A stretch of DNA of 64,000 nt from Flavobacteriaceae bacterium (GTDB lineage Bacteria; Bacteroidota; Bacteroidia; Flavobacteriales; Flavobacteriaceae), in NCBI GenBank assembly GCA_002862645.1, contig PKDQ01000024.1, positions 1 through 64,000 of the forward strand. The letters run 5' to 3'. Numbering within the stretch: the stretch's first letter is position 1; each line of letters opens with the position of its first letter. The position numbers and the translations under genes are program-made. Shown here piece after piece: positions 9,090 to 20,801 of this stretch. Under the pieces are notes generated by a model that saw nothing but the letters and a program-made list of their open reading frames with translations, was not told the origin of the DNA and searched no databases.

Positions 9090-10142
9090 ATGGTTATCAA
9101 AACAAAACACAGTGAAGTTATTTTTGGCTCGGATTGCTGGAAAACTCTAAACCGCTGTGTTCATGCCAACAGCTATTCCACTGTTTTTGTATTGACAGAC
9201 ACCAACACTGGCTTGCATTGTTTGCCACAAGCAAACTCAAAGATTGAATTCGACTACCAGACACTTGACATGCAGGCAGGTGAAGAAAACAAACACATTC
9301 AGAGCTGTGTTTCGCTATGGAATAGTTTGTCTGAAATGGGTGCTGACAGAAGGAGTTTGCTTATCAATATTGGTGGTGGCGTGGTTACTGATTTAGGTGG
9401 ATTTGTCGCTTGTACTTTCAAGCGTGGTATTGATTTTATAAACATCCCTACTTCTTTGCTTGCGATGGTAGACGCTTCTGTTGGAGGTAAAACAGGAATT
9501 GATTTGGGGGCACTTAAAAATCAAGTGGGTATTATTAAAGAACCTAGCATGGTGCTTGTGGATACCGATTTTTTGGATACCCTCCCCGATTCAGAATATC
9601 GAAGTGGCTATGCAGAAATGCTTAAGCACGGACTTATTCAGGAACCAGCTTATTTTGAAGCCTTAAGTGGTTTTTTGAGTAAAGCTGAAATACTACCCCA
9701 CATACATCACTCTGTTGGCGTTAAGGCTAAGGTGGTTTCAGAAGATATTGACGAACAAGGGTTACGCAAGATTTTAAACTTTGGTCACACCCTAGGCCAT
9801 GCGGTAGAATCTCACTTTTTAAACGCTACAGATAAAACCAGATTGCTACACGGCGAAGCCATTGCGATTGGCATGATACTAGAAGCTTTTTTATCTGTTA
9901 AAGCATTAGGTTTTCCACTAGAGTCAGCAGATAAAATCAAACATGTTTTTCAGGCTATATACCCTAAAGTGTACTTTGACAAGGACACGATTTCGGAAGT
10001 CATCAAAATGCTGATGCACGACAAGAAAAATGAAAATGGAAATGTGCTATTTGTTCTTTTAAAGGCTATAGGCGAACCTGTTTGGAATCAATCGGTTTCA
10101 GAAAAACACATCCTTGAAGCCTTTGATTTCTATCAGGCTTAA
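9090..10142 (+). CDS. aroB: 3-dehydroquinate synthase
   Basis: 350 aa; GGGVVTDLGGFVACTFKRGIDFINIPTSLLAMVDASVGGKTGID, NFGHTLGHAVE. Confidence 0.97.
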   Translation: MVIKTKHSEVIFGSDCWKTLNRCVHANSYSTVFVLTDTNTGLHCLPQANSKIEFDYQTLDMQAGEENKHIQSCVSLWNSLSEMGADRRSLLINIGGGVVTDLGGFVACTFKRGIDFINIPTSLLAMVDASVGGKTGIDLGALKNQVGIIKEPSMVLVDTDFLDTLPDSEYRSGYAEMLKHGLIQEPAYFEALSGFLSKAEILPHIHHSVGVKAKVVSEDIDEQGLRKILNFGHTLGHAVESHFLNATDKTRLLHGEAIAIGMILEAFLSVKALGFPLESADKIKHVFQAIYPKVYFDKDTISEVIKMLMHDKKNENGNVLFVLLKAIGEPVWNQSVSEKHILEAFDFYQA

Positions 10143-12712
10143 GCAGAGTTTCTACTTGCATTGATGTTTCCAAATAAGGAACGCGTTACCATTTTTTCCA
10201 TTACATCATGCTCTTTTGCGCTAAGTTTACTCCGCTGAATCGTCAACAAGGCATACTGTTGTATGGTTAACAAGGGTTGCACAATCTCCTCACGTATGTG
10301 AATTGAAGCCTTTCCTTCGGGTTGGTCCTGCATGAGGTTGTCCATTTCCGTTAGCTTGAGAATATAGTCCTTAGAACGCAGATATTCCTCGTAAATCAAC
10401 TTCCAAAAAGCTCCGTATTCAGGATCGTTCTCCATGTAGGCTGTTAGTTTGAAAAAAGATTTTTGCAAACTCATCATCGAGTTTGAAATCAAAGTTCTAA
10501 AGAATGCATTGTTGTTGTACAATTGCTTTGCTTTATCAAATTCTCCTGCCTTATCTAGACTTTCCAAAGCAGTACCCACACCAAAAAATCCAGGTACATT
10601 TTGCTTGAGCTGGCTCCAACTGCCCACAAACGGTATGGCACGAAGTGCAGCGAAGTCTAATGACTTGCTTGATTTGCGTTTCGATGGGCGTGATCCAATA
10701 TTGGTTTTGGCGTAATATTGGAGTGTACTCATATGTTCCAAGTAAGGTAAAAACTTAGGGTGCGCTTTAAAGTCCTTATAGGTTTCGTAGCTAATTTCTG
10801 CTAGCTGCGTCATGGTTTTCCTGTCTTCTTCCTTTAAAACGGATGAATCCGAAGCAAACAATCGGTTGGATATACCAGAGCTCAGGAGTTGCTCTAAATT
10901 ATAGCGACAGGTATCGAAAGTGCCAAAATTAGAACTGATGGTTTGTCCTTGTACGGTGAGCTGTATTTCGTCTGCTTCGACGCTGTTCCCCATGGATGCG
11001 TAAAACTGATGGGTATTACCACCGCCACGTGCTGGTGGACCACCTCGACCATCAAAAAAGGCAACATTGATCCCGTATTTTCGAGATATCGCCGTGAGTT
11101 CTTCTTTAGCTTTAAAAATACTCCAGTTGGCCATCAAGTAGCCCCCGTCTTTAGTTCCGTCAGAGAAACCTAGCATAATGGTTTGTTTGTCTCCCCGTCT
11201 TAACAAATGCTCACGATACACGGGGTTTCCGTAAACCTTATCCATTACAGCGACCGCTACTTCTAAATCAGGAATCGTTTCAAATAACGGGACAACATCC
11301 ACATTAGGTGTTTCCCAGTCGCTCATGCGAATCATGGCAAAAACCTCAAATATATTTTGTGCAGTTTGATTATTACTGATAATATAACGATTACAACCGG
11401 CCTCACCATTGGTTTCTTGGATTTCACGCATCGCACGAATAGAACCAAGGGCTTTACATACAGTTTCGTCTTCAAAGCTGTCGGGATCCACATCACCAGT
11501 TAGTGAAGTTAGGAAGTAAATGCGCTGGGCTTCAGATGCATTTACATAATCAAAACTTGCATCGGTAACACCAGTCTTATTTGTTTGATCCAAGAGGCTT
11601 AAAAACGCATCGTGGTGTACGCGAGAGTCTTGTCTTATATCTAAACTAGCAAAGTGATAGCCAAAGACATTGACCTTTGCAATAAAGTCGCGCAATTCAT
11701 TGGCAAATAAACCGTGATATTCTTCTTCAATTGTGACAAGAATGGATTGTAGGCTAGCTTTTAAGTCTTCTAGACTGATGGCTGGCGCTTTGTCCAATGC
11801 AAAAATGCTGTTATATAATTTTTTCTCAACCTCTAAAACGGCTTCTTCTACACCAGCAAAAGTCAATCTTCTGCGTAATTTCCGAATGTCTCGATAATAG
11901 TTCCGAATGATGCTACTTCGAAGTAATTGTGCCGTTTTTCGTGTAATTTCAGTAGTTACGAAAGGATTTCCATCACGGTCTCCACCTGGCCAGAAACCAA
12001 GTTTAACCGTTTTACCTGTCAAGGGCTCATCTTTGAAGATATGACGCTGCACATAGGCTTGAATTTCACCAATTGCCGGATAAAAAACATTCGAAAGGTA
12101 CCATATCAAACTACGGGCCTCGTCTAGTGGTGTTGGTTTTTGCTTTTTAAAGAAGGGAGTTCTACCCAATTGCGCCAACAAAAGTTTGATTTCTTGTGAA
12201 TCGTTTTTTTGTATGCATTTAACTAAATCTGTAATAATACCCAATACAGCTCCGGGATAGAACTGTGTGGGGTGTGCCGTGAGCACTGGTCGCACATTGA
12301 TGTCCTGCAACAATGCCTTAAGCTCATTGGATTTCTGTTTAGATTGCGCTTCTTCCTTTAAGTTACGGAGTGTACCCACGCCACTCATGTTGTTGACCCG
12401 TGCAAATGCAGCATCTTCAACAGCATCGAAAAGCACCACACGTCTCTCAATAAATTGAATGAAGCGGAAGAGTAAGTCTATTTGTGTGTTTTTAGGGTAA
12501 TCGGGAAAATAGCGCTCAAAAAAACCTTCAACGATAGTCTTGGGGTCTAACCCCTTTTTATAACCTTCAACGCATGAGTCGGCAAACAACGGCAACAGCG
12601 TTGCTGTATTTGTTATTTTGGAATAGGGTAAGGTCGAAAATATACTGTCGTATAATTTAAATTTAGAGAGAACGTTTTCTTCGTAACGTTCGAGTTTTGT
12701 GCGTGGGTTCAC
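10139..12712 (-). CDS. ppc: Phosphoenolpyruvate carboxylase
   Basis: 857 aa; VLTAHPTQ, GFWPGGDRDGNPFVT, MLGFSDGTKDGGYLMANW, FDGRGGPPARGGG. Confidence 0.96.
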   Translation of the reverse strand: MNPRTKLERYEENVLSKFKLYDSIFSTLPYSKITNTATLLPLFADSCVEGYKKGLDPKTIVEGFFERYFPDYPKNTQIDLLFRFIQFIERRVVLFDAVEDAAFARVNNMSGVGTLRNLKEEAQSKQKSNELKALLQDINVRPVLTAHPTQFYPGAVLGIITDLVKCIQKNDSQEIKLLLAQLGRTPFFKKQKPTPLDEARSLIWYLSNVFYPAIGEIQAYVQRHIFKDEPLTGKTVKLGFWPGGDRDGNPFVTTEITRKTAQLLRSSIIRNYYRDIRKLRRRLTFAGVEEAVLEVEKKLYNSIFALDKAPAISLEDLKASLQSILVTIEEEYHGLFANELRDFIAKVNVFGYHFASLDIRQDSRVHHDAFLSLLDQTNKTGVTDASFDYVNASEAQRIYFLTSLTGDVDPDSFEDETVCKALGSIRAMREIQETNGEAGCNRYIISNNQTAQNIFEVFAMIRMSDWETPNVDVVPLFETIPDLEVAVAVMDKVYGNPVYREHLLRRGDKQTIMLGFSDGTKDGGYLMANWSIFKAKEELTAISRKYGINVAFFDGRGGPPARGGGNTHQFYASMGNSVEADEIQLTVQGQTISSNFGTFDTCRYNLEQLLSSGISNRLFASDSSVLKEEDRKTMTQLAEISYETYKDFKAHPKFLPYLEHMSTLQYYAKTNIGSRPSKRKSSKSLDFAALRAIPFVGSWSQLKQNVPGFFGVGTALESLDKAGEFDKAKQLYNNNAFFRTLISNSMMSLQKSFFKLTAYMENDPEYGAFWKLIYEEYLRSKDYILKLTEMDNLMQDQPEGKASIHIREEIVQPLLTIQQYALLTIQRSKLSAKEHDVMEKMVTRSLFGNINASRNSA

Positions 12713-12721
12713 GAGTAAGTT

Positions 12722-13201
12722 TTAAAGTTCATTGAAAATAGTGTGCATCAATCTTTTTTTATCATTGATGCTCTCTTCTAGAGAAATCATGGTTTCTGTT
12801 CGTAAAATACCATCTATATCATCAATTTTAAAAATAATTTCCTTGGCATGCTCTGTAGTTTTTGCACGGACTTTACAGTAAATGTTAAACTTGCCTGTAG
12901 TGATGTGAGCAACCGTTACAAAGGGAATCTCGTGCAAACGTTCCAGAACGTATTTCGTTTGATGAGTTTTTTCTAGATAGATTCCTATATAGGCTATAAA
13001 CGAGTAGCCCATTTTGTTGTAGTCCAATGTAAGCGAAGATCCTTTGATGATTCCAGCTTCTTCCATTTTTCTAACACGTACGTGTACTGTACCGGCAGAA
13101 ATCAATAGTCTTTTGGCAATGTCAGTAAAAGGTGTACGCATATTGTCAATTAAAATATCAAGTATTTGATGATCAATTTCGTCTAGTTTGAATTTCAACA
13201 T
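12722..13201 (-). CDS. Lrp/AsnC family transcriptional regulator
   Basis: 159 aa; LDEIDHQILDILIDNMRTPFTDIAKRL winged HTH plus AsnC effector domain. Confidence 0.93.
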   Translation of the reverse strand: MLKFKLDEIDHQILDILIDNMRTPFTDIAKRLLISAGTVHVRVRKMEEAGIIKGSSLTLDYNKMGYSFIAYIGIYLEKTHQTKYVLERLHEIPFVTVAHITTGKFNIYCKVRAKTTEHAKEIIFKIDDIDGILRTETMISLEESINDKKRLMHTIFNEL

Positions 13202-13262
13202 AATTATTTTTTTTGCAAAGAAAACAAAAAAACATTGAAAATTACGTTGCTAATTCGATAAA

Positions 13263-14354
13263 TCAATGTGAATAATATGTTAAATCTAACATTTCTGACA
13301 GTTTTTTTATAATAGCGCTGTCATCTAAATCATCAAAACTGACGGCTTTAAACGTGTTTAAGTCAATGATTTTGTGAGCATTAAGCATAGCTAAATCACC
13401 CTTGCTGTGTAAAGTGGGCTCAAAGACTATTCTATTTGAAATTAATTTTTCTTCATACTGTATGGCCACGCTTGTATGGGTGTTGTGGTAGGGTACATGG
13501 TGTATTAAAACATCTACATAAGACTTTTTAACTTCTGGAATACTATTATAAATTGCAGGCTTAAATGAGTTGTTAGCTATACATTTCAAGGCCTCTACGA
13601 CTGAAAAAGAAAACCACTTTCGTGTTGATTCCCTGTCGTAATCTTGCCCAGATTGTCCACACTCAAACAATATTGTCGGCGTTCCTTTAGCTTGAAAACA
13701 ATCACCAACACAGTTAGGGTTGTAGGTGTCGTCATAACGGCCGACATGATTGGACAGGTGTTGTTGTAGGCTCTCGTTCATATATCCTATGATACTCATA
13801 GCTTGTTTACGGGCTTCGGTTATCGATTTGTCTGCATCTGCAGCTGGGGATAAATACGACAACATACAAGGCTCGCCATTAACGCCAAATAGGGTTCGCT
13901 GGTCGTGAAGATTAAAACAATAATCAGGTTGAAATACGTCGTATACTTCAAAAAGCGCATGGGTTTCAGGTTGTGAGTGTTGCACGGCATCTCTGTTCAA
14001 ATCAACGCCATTGGCATTAACCCTAGTGTAAGAAGCTGCACCATCTGGATTTAGCATGGGAAGCAACTGGATGGTGAAAGGCGCCAAAAACGCAGCATTG
14101 TATTTAAGGAAATACATCACATCCATAATCCCTTTGGTACTTGTAGTTTCATTTCCATGCATTTGAGACCACATCAGTATCTTAATGGGACCATTACCTA
14201 TTGTTAGGGCCTTGATAGGCAGTCCTTTAACGCTCGTGCCCACTTGCGTAAGGTCAAAGTCACTGAGCAAAGTTTCAATTTTTGAATATGTAAGGTAACG
14301 CCCCTTCAAAACTTGACTTTTAAGTAATGGCTGTTCCTGTAGAAATGAATTCAT
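13263..14354 (-). CDS. M14 family zinc carboxypeptidase
   Basis: 363 aa; MWSQMHGNETTSTKGIMD (HxxE), NPDGAASYTRVNANGVDLNRDA, NLHDQRT. Confidence 0.88.
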   Translation of the reverse strand: MNSFLQEQPLLKSQVLKGRYLTYSKIETLLSDFDLTQVGTSVKGLPIKALTIGNGPIKILMWSQMHGNETTSTKGIMDVMYFLKYNAAFLAPFTIQLLPMLNPDGAASYTRVNANGVDLNRDAVQHSQPETHALFEVYDVFQPDYCFNLHDQRTLFGVNGEPCMLSYLSPAADADKSITEARKQAMSIIGYMNESLQQHLSNHVGRYDDTYNPNCVGDCFQAKGTPTILFECGQSGQDYDRESTRKWFSFSVVEALKCIANNSFKPAIYNSIPEVKKSYVDVLIHHVPYHNTHTSVAIQYEEKLISNRIVFEPTLHSKGDLAMLNAHKIIDLNTFKAVSFDDLDDSAIIKKLSEMLDLTYYSH

Positions 14355-14363
14355 GTTTGCAAA

Positions 14364-14603
14364 TGTAAACGCTTATTAGTTTCCAATTGTAAACAGCTGT
14401 AAATTATTATTGTAAACAAATGACCACTCAAAACGGGAATAATTGTTACAAAAGTAATTAATAGATTATAAATATCTTATAAATTACTGTAAACAAGTAT
14501 TTTACATAAAAAATATAAAGTAACGCTTTGGCTTTTATAGGTCTTTATTATTTTATATATTTGAAAATATCATTAGAATAGTTTTAATATTTTACAATTG
14601 TAA
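14364..14603. promoter_or_regulatory. Cluster of TGTAAAC/TGTAAAT motifs plus palindrome TTACAATTGTAA; candidate operator region
   Basis: TGTAAAC at 14364, 14388, 14411 and 14488; TGTAAAT at 14398; palindrome TTACAATTGTAA at 14592-14603, immediately before the ATG of the XRE-type gene (14606). Confidence 0.5.
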
Positions 14604-14605
14604 CC

Positions 14606-15010
14606 ATGAGTATTGTTGATCGAATAAAGCAACTGATGCACGACAGCGAGCTAAGCGCAGCCGCCTTTGCCGATATTATTGGTGTGCAGCGATCTTCCAT
14701 TTCGCACATCCTTTCTGAGCGCAATAAGCCTAGTTTAGACTTTATCCTTAAAATACTACAAGCCTACCCTAGCGTGTCCTCCGATTGGCTACTTAAAGGA
14801 ATTGATTCCAAAAGCACGCCAACTCCCGGGATAATCCTAGATGAGAAGGCTTCAACTCCCTTAGAACCCGAAATAACAGCTGCTAGCCCTGAGTCAAAAA
14901 GCACACCCCACGCGCATATTAGCCACAAAAAAGCCAGCTCAAATGATGTTGAGTGCATAATTGTTTGTTATAAGGACGGTACTTCCAGTACCTACCTCAA
15001 TATAAATTGA
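14606..15010 (+). CDS. XRE-type helix-turn-helix transcriptional regulator
   Basis: 134 aa; MSIVDRIKQLMHDSELSAAAFADIIGVQRSSISHILSERNKPSLDFILKIL. Confidence 0.92.
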   Translation: MSIVDRIKQLMHDSELSAAAFADIIGVQRSSISHILSERNKPSLDFILKILQAYPSVSSDWLLKGIDSKSTPTPGIILDEKASTPLEPEITAASPESKSTPHAHISHKKASSNDVECIIVCYKDGTSSTYLNIN

Positions 15011-15022
15011 TATTTTTGAAGC

Positions 15023-15400
15023 ATGAGGAATGTTTTTATCACTACCCTGTTGCTTTTCTGTGTTTCTTGTTTCAATCCTGAGCGTAATTGCGTTGAATTT
15101 AAGACTGGAAAATTCAGTTTTACTTCCATAGTACTAGGCGATACACTTACCACAACCTTTGTCAGAACCGACAGCATTGAAGTAGATTATTACCTCAATC
15201 GTGTAGACAGCTCTAGTGTGCGTTGGCTTAATGACTGCGAGTGTATTGTGAAAAAACTACGTCCACTCATCTATCAAGACTCCAAATCTGTACATATGAA
15301 GATTTTGACCACTACTTCAGATACCTATACCTTTGAGTATAATCTGGTTGGAGACACTAAAAACAAACAACGTGGTACCGTAACCAAAATAAGCGACTGA
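15023..15400 (+). CDS. Small putative lipoprotein, conserved in Flavobacteriia
   Basis: 125 aa; signal peptide with lipobox (LLLFCVSCFNPERN). Confidence 0.75.
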   Translation: MRNVFITTLLLFCVSCFNPERNCVEFKTGKFSFTSIVLGDTLTTTFVRTDSIEVDYYLNRVDSSSVRWLNDCECIVKKLRPLIYQDSKSVHMKILTTTSDTYTFEYNLVGDTKNKQRGTVTKISD

Positions 15401-16173
15401 TGGACTTTCTTTTCACCCCACAGGCCATGTCGGCACTGCTAACATTAACATTTCTTGAAATCATCTTAGGAATTGATAATATTGTATTCATTTCTATAGT
15501 TGTTGGCAAGTTACCCGAAGAAAAGCGAGCACGAGCTACCAACATTGGACTTGTTCTTGCGCTAGTACTCCGCATCATCTTACTGTTTACCATAACTTGG
15601 GTCATAGCCATGAAAAGCAGTCTATTTTCTATAGACACTTCCCAAATAAGTGCGGAAATCAACGGGCAAGCACTGGTGTTATTTGCCGGTGGTTTATTCT
15701 TACTATACAAAAGCACAAAGGAAATACATGAAAAAATTGATCATGCAGGAGAAAAAGATAAAGCCGTAGCCAATAAAGCAGCCAACACCATGTGGCGCAT
15801 ACTGCTTCAAATCATACTTATTGATGCTATTTTCTCTGTAGATTCCATATTAACAGCTGTTGGCATGACAAGTGGCATTGACGGCGCGCTTTGGATTATG
15901 ATTATTGCAGTTGTGGTTTCCATATTGGCCATGATGATATTTGCACATCCCGTAACGCGTTTTGTACACAAACATCCCTCATTGCAGATTTTAGCCCTTT
16001 CATTCCTTATTTTGATTGGCTTTATGCTCATTGCAGAAGGTGCACATTTGGCCAATATGCAAGTTATGGGGCAACACATCGGGAATATCCCCAAAGGGTA
16101 TCTCTACTTTGCCATTGCTTTTTCATTAGTAGTGGAGTTTTTAAACATGCGCTTCCGCAAGAAGAAAAACTAA
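15400..16173 (+). CDS. TerC family integral membrane protein
   Basis: 257 aa; LTFLEIILGIDNIVFISIVVGKLP, LIDAIFSVDSILTAVGM. Confidence 0.94.
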   Translation: MDFLFTPQAMSALLTLTFLEIILGIDNIVFISIVVGKLPEEKRARATNIGLVLALVLRIILLFTITWVIAMKSSLFSIDTSQISAEINGQALVLFAGGLFLLYKSTKEIHEKIDHAGEKDKAVANKAANTMWRILLQIILIDAIFSVDSILTAVGMTSGIDGALWIMIIAVVVSILAMMIFAHPVTRFVHKHPSLQILALSFLILIGFMLIAEGAHLANMQVMGQHIGNIPKGYLYFAIAFSLVVEFLNMRFRKKKN

Positions 16174-16175
16174 GG

Positions 16176-18758
16176 TCACAAGTCTAAAGTGATTTGACCT
16201 TCGTCATCATCTGTGGGTGGCGGCACTTCCTCAGCTACCGTTTCAATGTCTGCGGTTTCTATTTCGGGTTCAGGCAAATAAGGCAAGGGCGCATTGGTTT
16301 CAATACTCTTTAATTTTTCAGTAGTCAACTGATTACCCATTGCTTTGATTCCTTTTGGAACTATAAAATCTTCAAAAGATACTTGTTGTGCTGGTTTAAC
16401 CTCCCCGCCTCTTGGCTTGGTAAACTGAAGGGTACATACAGGGCGCCAATCTGCTGAGAACCAAATCAATTCATTCTTGCTTCCTTCTTTAATAAACACT
16501 TCTTCTTTGTCGGCTGCTTCAATCATAAAACGCTTTCCAAAGTATTTGTCTTTACTGACATCGTAGTAAACGGCAGATAATGGTTTTTTGGGTTCCCATT
16601 TTTCTAAGACTAATAAATCGGGTGGAAAATGCATACCCATATCTGGAATTTGCGTTTTTACTTTTCCTGACTTTATTACTATAAGTAGGCGGTCCTCGCC
16701 TCTAAATGCACCGAGCAATCGTCCGCGTTCGTCAGCGTTGAGTCGTTGCACGGTTTCGTCAAACCAAACATCACGAGGCTTTAGTGTTGACACCCCTTCT
16801 TCTTTTAGGACTACCCGTTTAATGGCATATTTAGTAACGGTATTACCACGAACTCCCCTGCCCTTTACAACTAGGTCTGCAAAGTCTAGATCCCATTTTA
16901 GTTTTTTAATTGAACCGCTGTGGCGCAAGTGAATAGTCACAATTTCTGCTTCTCCATTGGGATTAGCAGAGAAGTAATGGACTTTAGACTGTGGGCTGCC
17001 GTTGGTAAGATCGTAATGTTTGTCTCTAGTTACTCCGGTAACTGCAAAACGCTTTATGTAGGATGTACCGCCCTTACCGTCTTGATAAATCATGTTGTAG
17101 ATGGTGCGTTTGTCCTTCTTTTTGAAAACAGCTACGTGAATGATGTTTTTTCCAACAAAGGTTTTGCTTTCCACCTTAGTAACCATCATTTTGCCGTCAG
17201 CTGTGAAGACTATAACATCATCAATATCAGCACAGTCCGTTACATATTCTTCACGTCGTAAGGAAGTACCCACAAAACCTTCTTCCCTACTAACATAGAG
17301 CTTGGTGTTACGCATCACCACCTTGCGTGCATCCACATCCGCAAATACACTTAGTTCTGTTTTTCTTTCTTTTCCAGCGCCGTAAGTCTTTTTAAGTTTT
17401 TTAAAGTAATCAATGGCAAATTCAACAATATGCGCCAAATGATAGCGCACTTCGTCCAGTTCTGCTTCTAGGGCTTCGATTTTTTGCTGCGCCTTATCTA
17501 AGTCAAATTTTGATATACGTTTAATACGTATTTCGGTAAGTCGTACCACATCGTCATCAGTAACGGCACGTTTTAGATTTACAACAAAGGGGGCTAGTCC
17601 GCTGTGAATGGCAGCAAGAACGCCTTCCCATGTTTCTACTTCTTCAATGTCGCGGTAGATACGTTTTTCGATAAAAATACGCTCTAGAGAAGCAAAATGC
17701 CATTGGGCTTCAAGCTCATCCTGCTTTACTTCGAGTTCTGCTCTTAGGAGGTCTAATGTATGATCTGTTGAGCGACGTAGCATCTCGCAAACCCCAATAA
17801 AATTAGGTTTGTTGTTTTCAATCACGCAGCCCAGAGGCGATATGGACGTTTCACAAGCCGTAAATGCAAACAAGGCGTCTATGGTTTTATCCGGGGATAC
17901 GTTGGGAGGTAATTGTATTTTTATTTCAACATCGGCCGCCGTATTGTCTTCAATCTTTTTGATTTTGATTTTCCCTTTTTCATTTGCCTTTAGAATGGAA
18001 TCAATAAGCGAAGAAGTGGTTGTGGAAAAGGGTATCTCGTTAATAATAAGCGTTTGCTTATCAACTTGTGCTATGCGTGCACGCACACGTATTTTACCGC
18101 CTCTTAGGCCGTCGTTATAGTTGTCGGCATCCATAACGCCGCCCGTAGGAAAATCGGGCACTAGGGTGAATCTTTTGCCTTGGAGGTGTTTTACAGAAGC
18201 GTCTATGAGCTCGTTAAAGTTGTGGGGCAGTATTTTGGTAGACAATCCAACGGCTATTCCTTCGCCTCCTTGCTCCAAGAGCATTGGAAATTTTACAGGT
18301 AGTGAGATGGGCTCCTTTTTCCGACCGTCATAGGAAAGTTGCCACTGGGTAACTTTGGCGCTATAGACCACCTCCAAGGCAAACTTTGACAATCTAGCTT
18401 CAATGTAACGCGAGGCAGCTGCAGAATCTCCTGTTAGGATATTCCCCCAGTTCCCTTGCATATCGATGAGCAAGTCTTTTTGACCAATTTGTACCATGGC
18501 ATCTGCAATAGAAGCATCCCCGTGTGGGTGGTATTGCATGGTATGCCCTACGATATTAGCCACTTTATTGTAGCGTCCATCGTCTAGGTCTTTCATAGAA
18601 TGCAGAATACGACGTTGAACCGGTTTAAAACCATCTTCAATTGCAGGAACAGCACGTTCTAAAATCACATAAGACGCATAGTCAAGGAACCAATCCTTGT
18701 ACATGCCCGTTACCCGAATAAGCTGATCGCTGGAATTTTGTTCTATCGCTTCGTTCAT
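16176..18758 (-). CDS. parC: DNA topoisomerase IV subunit A
   Basis: 860 aa; [54 protein letters not shown]; overlaps parE. Confidence 0.93.
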   Translation of the reverse strand: MNEAIEQNSSDQLIRVTGMYKDWFLDYASYVILERAVPAIEDGFKPVQRRILHSMKDLDDGRYNKVANIVGHTMQYHPHGDASIADAMVQIGQKDLLIDMQGNWGNILTGDSAAASRYIEARLSKFALEVVYSAKVTQWQLSYDGRKKEPISLPVKFPMLLEQGGEGIAVGLSTKILPHNFNELIDASVKHLQGKRFTLVPDFPTGGVMDADNYNDGLRGGKIRVRARIAQVDKQTLIINEIPFSTTTSSLIDSILKANEKGKIKIKKIEDNTAADVEIKIQLPPNVSPDKTIDALFAFTACETSISPLGCVIENNKPNFIGVCEMLRRSTDHTLDLLRAELEVKQDELEAQWHFASLERIFIEKRIYRDIEEVETWEGVLAAIHSGLAPFVVNLKRAVTDDDVVRLTEIRIKRISKFDLDKAQQKIEALEAELDEVRYHLAHIVEFAIDYFKKLKKTYGAGKERKTELSVFADVDARKVVMRNTKLYVSREEGFVGTSLRREEYVTDCADIDDVIVFTADGKMMVTKVESKTFVGKNIIHVAVFKKKDKRTIYNMIYQDGKGGTSYIKRFAVTGVTRDKHYDLTNGSPQSKVHYFSANPNGEAEIVTIHLRHSGSIKKLKWDLDFADLVVKGRGVRGNTVTKYAIKRVVLKEEGVSTLKPRDVWFDETVQRLNADERGRLLGAFRGEDRLLIVIKSGKVKTQIPDMGMHFPPDLLVLEKWEPKKPLSAVYYDVSKDKYFGKRFMIEAADKEEVFIKEGSKNELIWFSADWRPVCTLQFTKPRGGEVKPAQQVSFEDFIVPKGIKAMGNQLTTEKLKSIETNAPLPYLPEPEIETADIETVAEEVPPPTDDDEGQITLDL

Positions 18759-20605
18759 GATTCTACTTTGTCTAGCTCTACTTTTAGATTGTCGATGATA
18801 AACTCCTGTCTTTTCGGTGTATTCTTGCCCATATAGAAGGATAACAACTCGTCTATGGTCATGTTCTTGTCCAACATCACGGGGTCTAAGCGGATATCGT
18901 CCCCAATAAAGTGCTTAAATTCATCTGGCGAAATCTCCCCTAGCCCTTTGAAACGTGTAATTTCAGCTTGTTTACCCAATTCTTCAAGTGCATGTACGCG
19001 CTCTTGTTCTGAATAACAGTATATTGTTTTCTTTTTGTTGCGTACCCTAAAAAGTGGTGTTTGTAGGATATACAGGTGGCCATCTTTGATGAGTTCCGGG
19101 AAAAACTGCAAAAAGAAAGTAATCAAAAGGAGTCTGATGTGCATCCCATCAACATCAGCATCCGTTGCTATTACAATATTGTTGTAGCGCAAGTCTTCCA
19201 TGCTTTCCTCAATGTTAAGGGCTGCTTGCAAGAGGTTAAATTCTTCGTTTTCGTAAACAATTTTCTTTGACATCCCGTAGGAATTTAAAGGTTTTCCGCG
19301 GAGACTAAACACAGCTTGTGTATTAACATCTCGCGATTTGGTAATGGATCCACTTGCGGAATCTCCTTCTGTAATAAATAAGGTTGAATCCAAACGTCTA
19401 TCCTTTTTGATATCTCCCAAATGTACACGGCAATCTCTTAGTTTTTTGTTGTGAAGACTTGCCTTTTTAGCACGATTACGCGCCAACTTACGAATACCTG
19501 AGAGTTCTTTACGTTCTTTCTCTGCTTGTAGTATTTTACGTTGAAGTGCATCGGCAGTAGTTGTGTTTTTATGTAAGAAATTATCTAATTGCTTGCCGAC
19601 AAAATCATTTATATAGGTGCGTACTGTGGGCAAGTCACCCCCCATTTCGGTTGAGCCCAGTTTGGTTTTGGTTTGTGATTCAAACACAGGTTCCATCACC
19701 TTAATGCTTATGGCCGAAATAATGGATTTACGAATATCAGAAGCATCATATTGTTTGCCATAATATTCTCTAATAGTTTTGACCAAAACTTCTCTAAACG
19801 CGGTTTGGTGCGTTCCACCTTGCGTGGTGTGCTGACCATTTACAAAAGAATGGTATTCTTCGTTGTATTGGGTTTTGCTGTGTGTAATGGCCAACTCAAT
19901 GTCATCTCCTTTGAGGTGTACAACAGGGTATAGAAAGTCATCGGTATTGTTATTGTCTTCAAGTAAGTCCTTTAGTCCGTTCTTGGAAATAAACTTTTCG
20001 CCATTAAATACGATGGTCAAGCCCGGGTTTAGGTATACATAGTTTTTGAGCATCTTGGCTACATACTCATGGCGATAGCGGTATTTTTTAAATATGCTGT
20101 CGTCTGGAATAAAGTAAACTTGGGTGCCATTGCGCTTTGTGGATGAAAGGACTTCTGTTTCTTCTTTAAGGTTTCCTTGATTGAAGCGTGCTTGTTTCAT
20201 CTGGCCTTCGCGAATAGAATAGACCGTAAACTCATTGGAGAGTGCATTAACCGCCTTGGTTCCTACCCCGTTTAGTCCCACTGATTTTTTAAAAGCACGG
20301 CTATCGTATTTACCTCCAGTATTCATTTTGGAAACCACATCGACAACCTTTCCCAGTGGAATACCACGTCCGTAGTCACGCACACCTACCTTTCCGTCCT
20401 TAATGGTAATTTCGATGGTTTTACCAGCCCCCATAACAAACTCATCTATACTGTTATCGAGAACTTCTTTAAGTAAAATATAGATGCCGTCATCTGGTGA
20501 GGAGCCATCACCAAGCTTTCCTATATACATCCCCGGACGCATACGGATATGCTCCTTCCAATCGAGGGATCGGATATTATCTTCGTTGTATTGGGTTTGG
20601 GCCAT
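18755..20605 (-). CDS. parE: DNA topoisomerase IV subunit B
   Basis: 616 aa; [66 protein letters not shown]. Confidence 0.95.
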   Translation of the reverse strand: MAQTQYNEDNIRSLDWKEHIRMRPGMYIGKLGDGSSPDDGIYILLKEVLDNSIDEFVMGAGKTIEITIKDGKVGVRDYGRGIPLGKVVDVVSKMNTGGKYDSRAFKKSVGLNGVGTKAVNALSNEFTVYSIREGQMKQARFNQGNLKEETEVLSSTKRNGTQVYFIPDDSIFKKYRYRHEYVAKMLKNYVYLNPGLTIVFNGEKFISKNGLKDLLEDNNNTDDFLYPVVHLKGDDIELAITHSKTQYNEEYHSFVNGQHTTQGGTHQTAFREVLVKTIREYYGKQYDASDIRKSIISAISIKVMEPVFESQTKTKLGSTEMGGDLPTVRTYINDFVGKQLDNFLHKNTTTADALQRKILQAEKERKELSGIRKLARNRAKKASLHNKKLRDCRVHLGDIKKDRRLDSTLFITEGDSASGSITKSRDVNTQAVFSLRGKPLNSYGMSKKIVYENEEFNLLQAALNIEESMEDLRYNNIVIATDADVDGMHIRLLLITFFLQFFPELIKDGHLYILQTPLFRVRNKKKTIYCYSEQERVHALEELGKQAEITRFKGLGEISPDEFKHFIGDDIRLDPVMLDKNMTIDELLSFYMGKNTPKRQEFIIDNLKVELDKVES

Positions 20606-20801
20606 GGTTTGCTAATTTAAAGCATCAACCCATAAAATTAAAGCCGCCTGAAACAAAGAAATTAACAAATACAGCAGGTGGATTGTTAAAAGACTGTCGA
20701 ACAAGGCACTAATGCATTTTGGCTTAGGTTTATTCTGTGAAACAATCTGCCTATTTAAATTAAAAAACACAAAACTTTCCTAATGCTTACAACTTATAAA
20801 T

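Noticed and set aside
16588-18333. Several plus-strand ORFs (16588-16932, 16920-17261, 17809-18120, 18121-18333)
   Set aside because: All antisense to parC, which has full-length conserved motifs; no independent start-site or family evidence.
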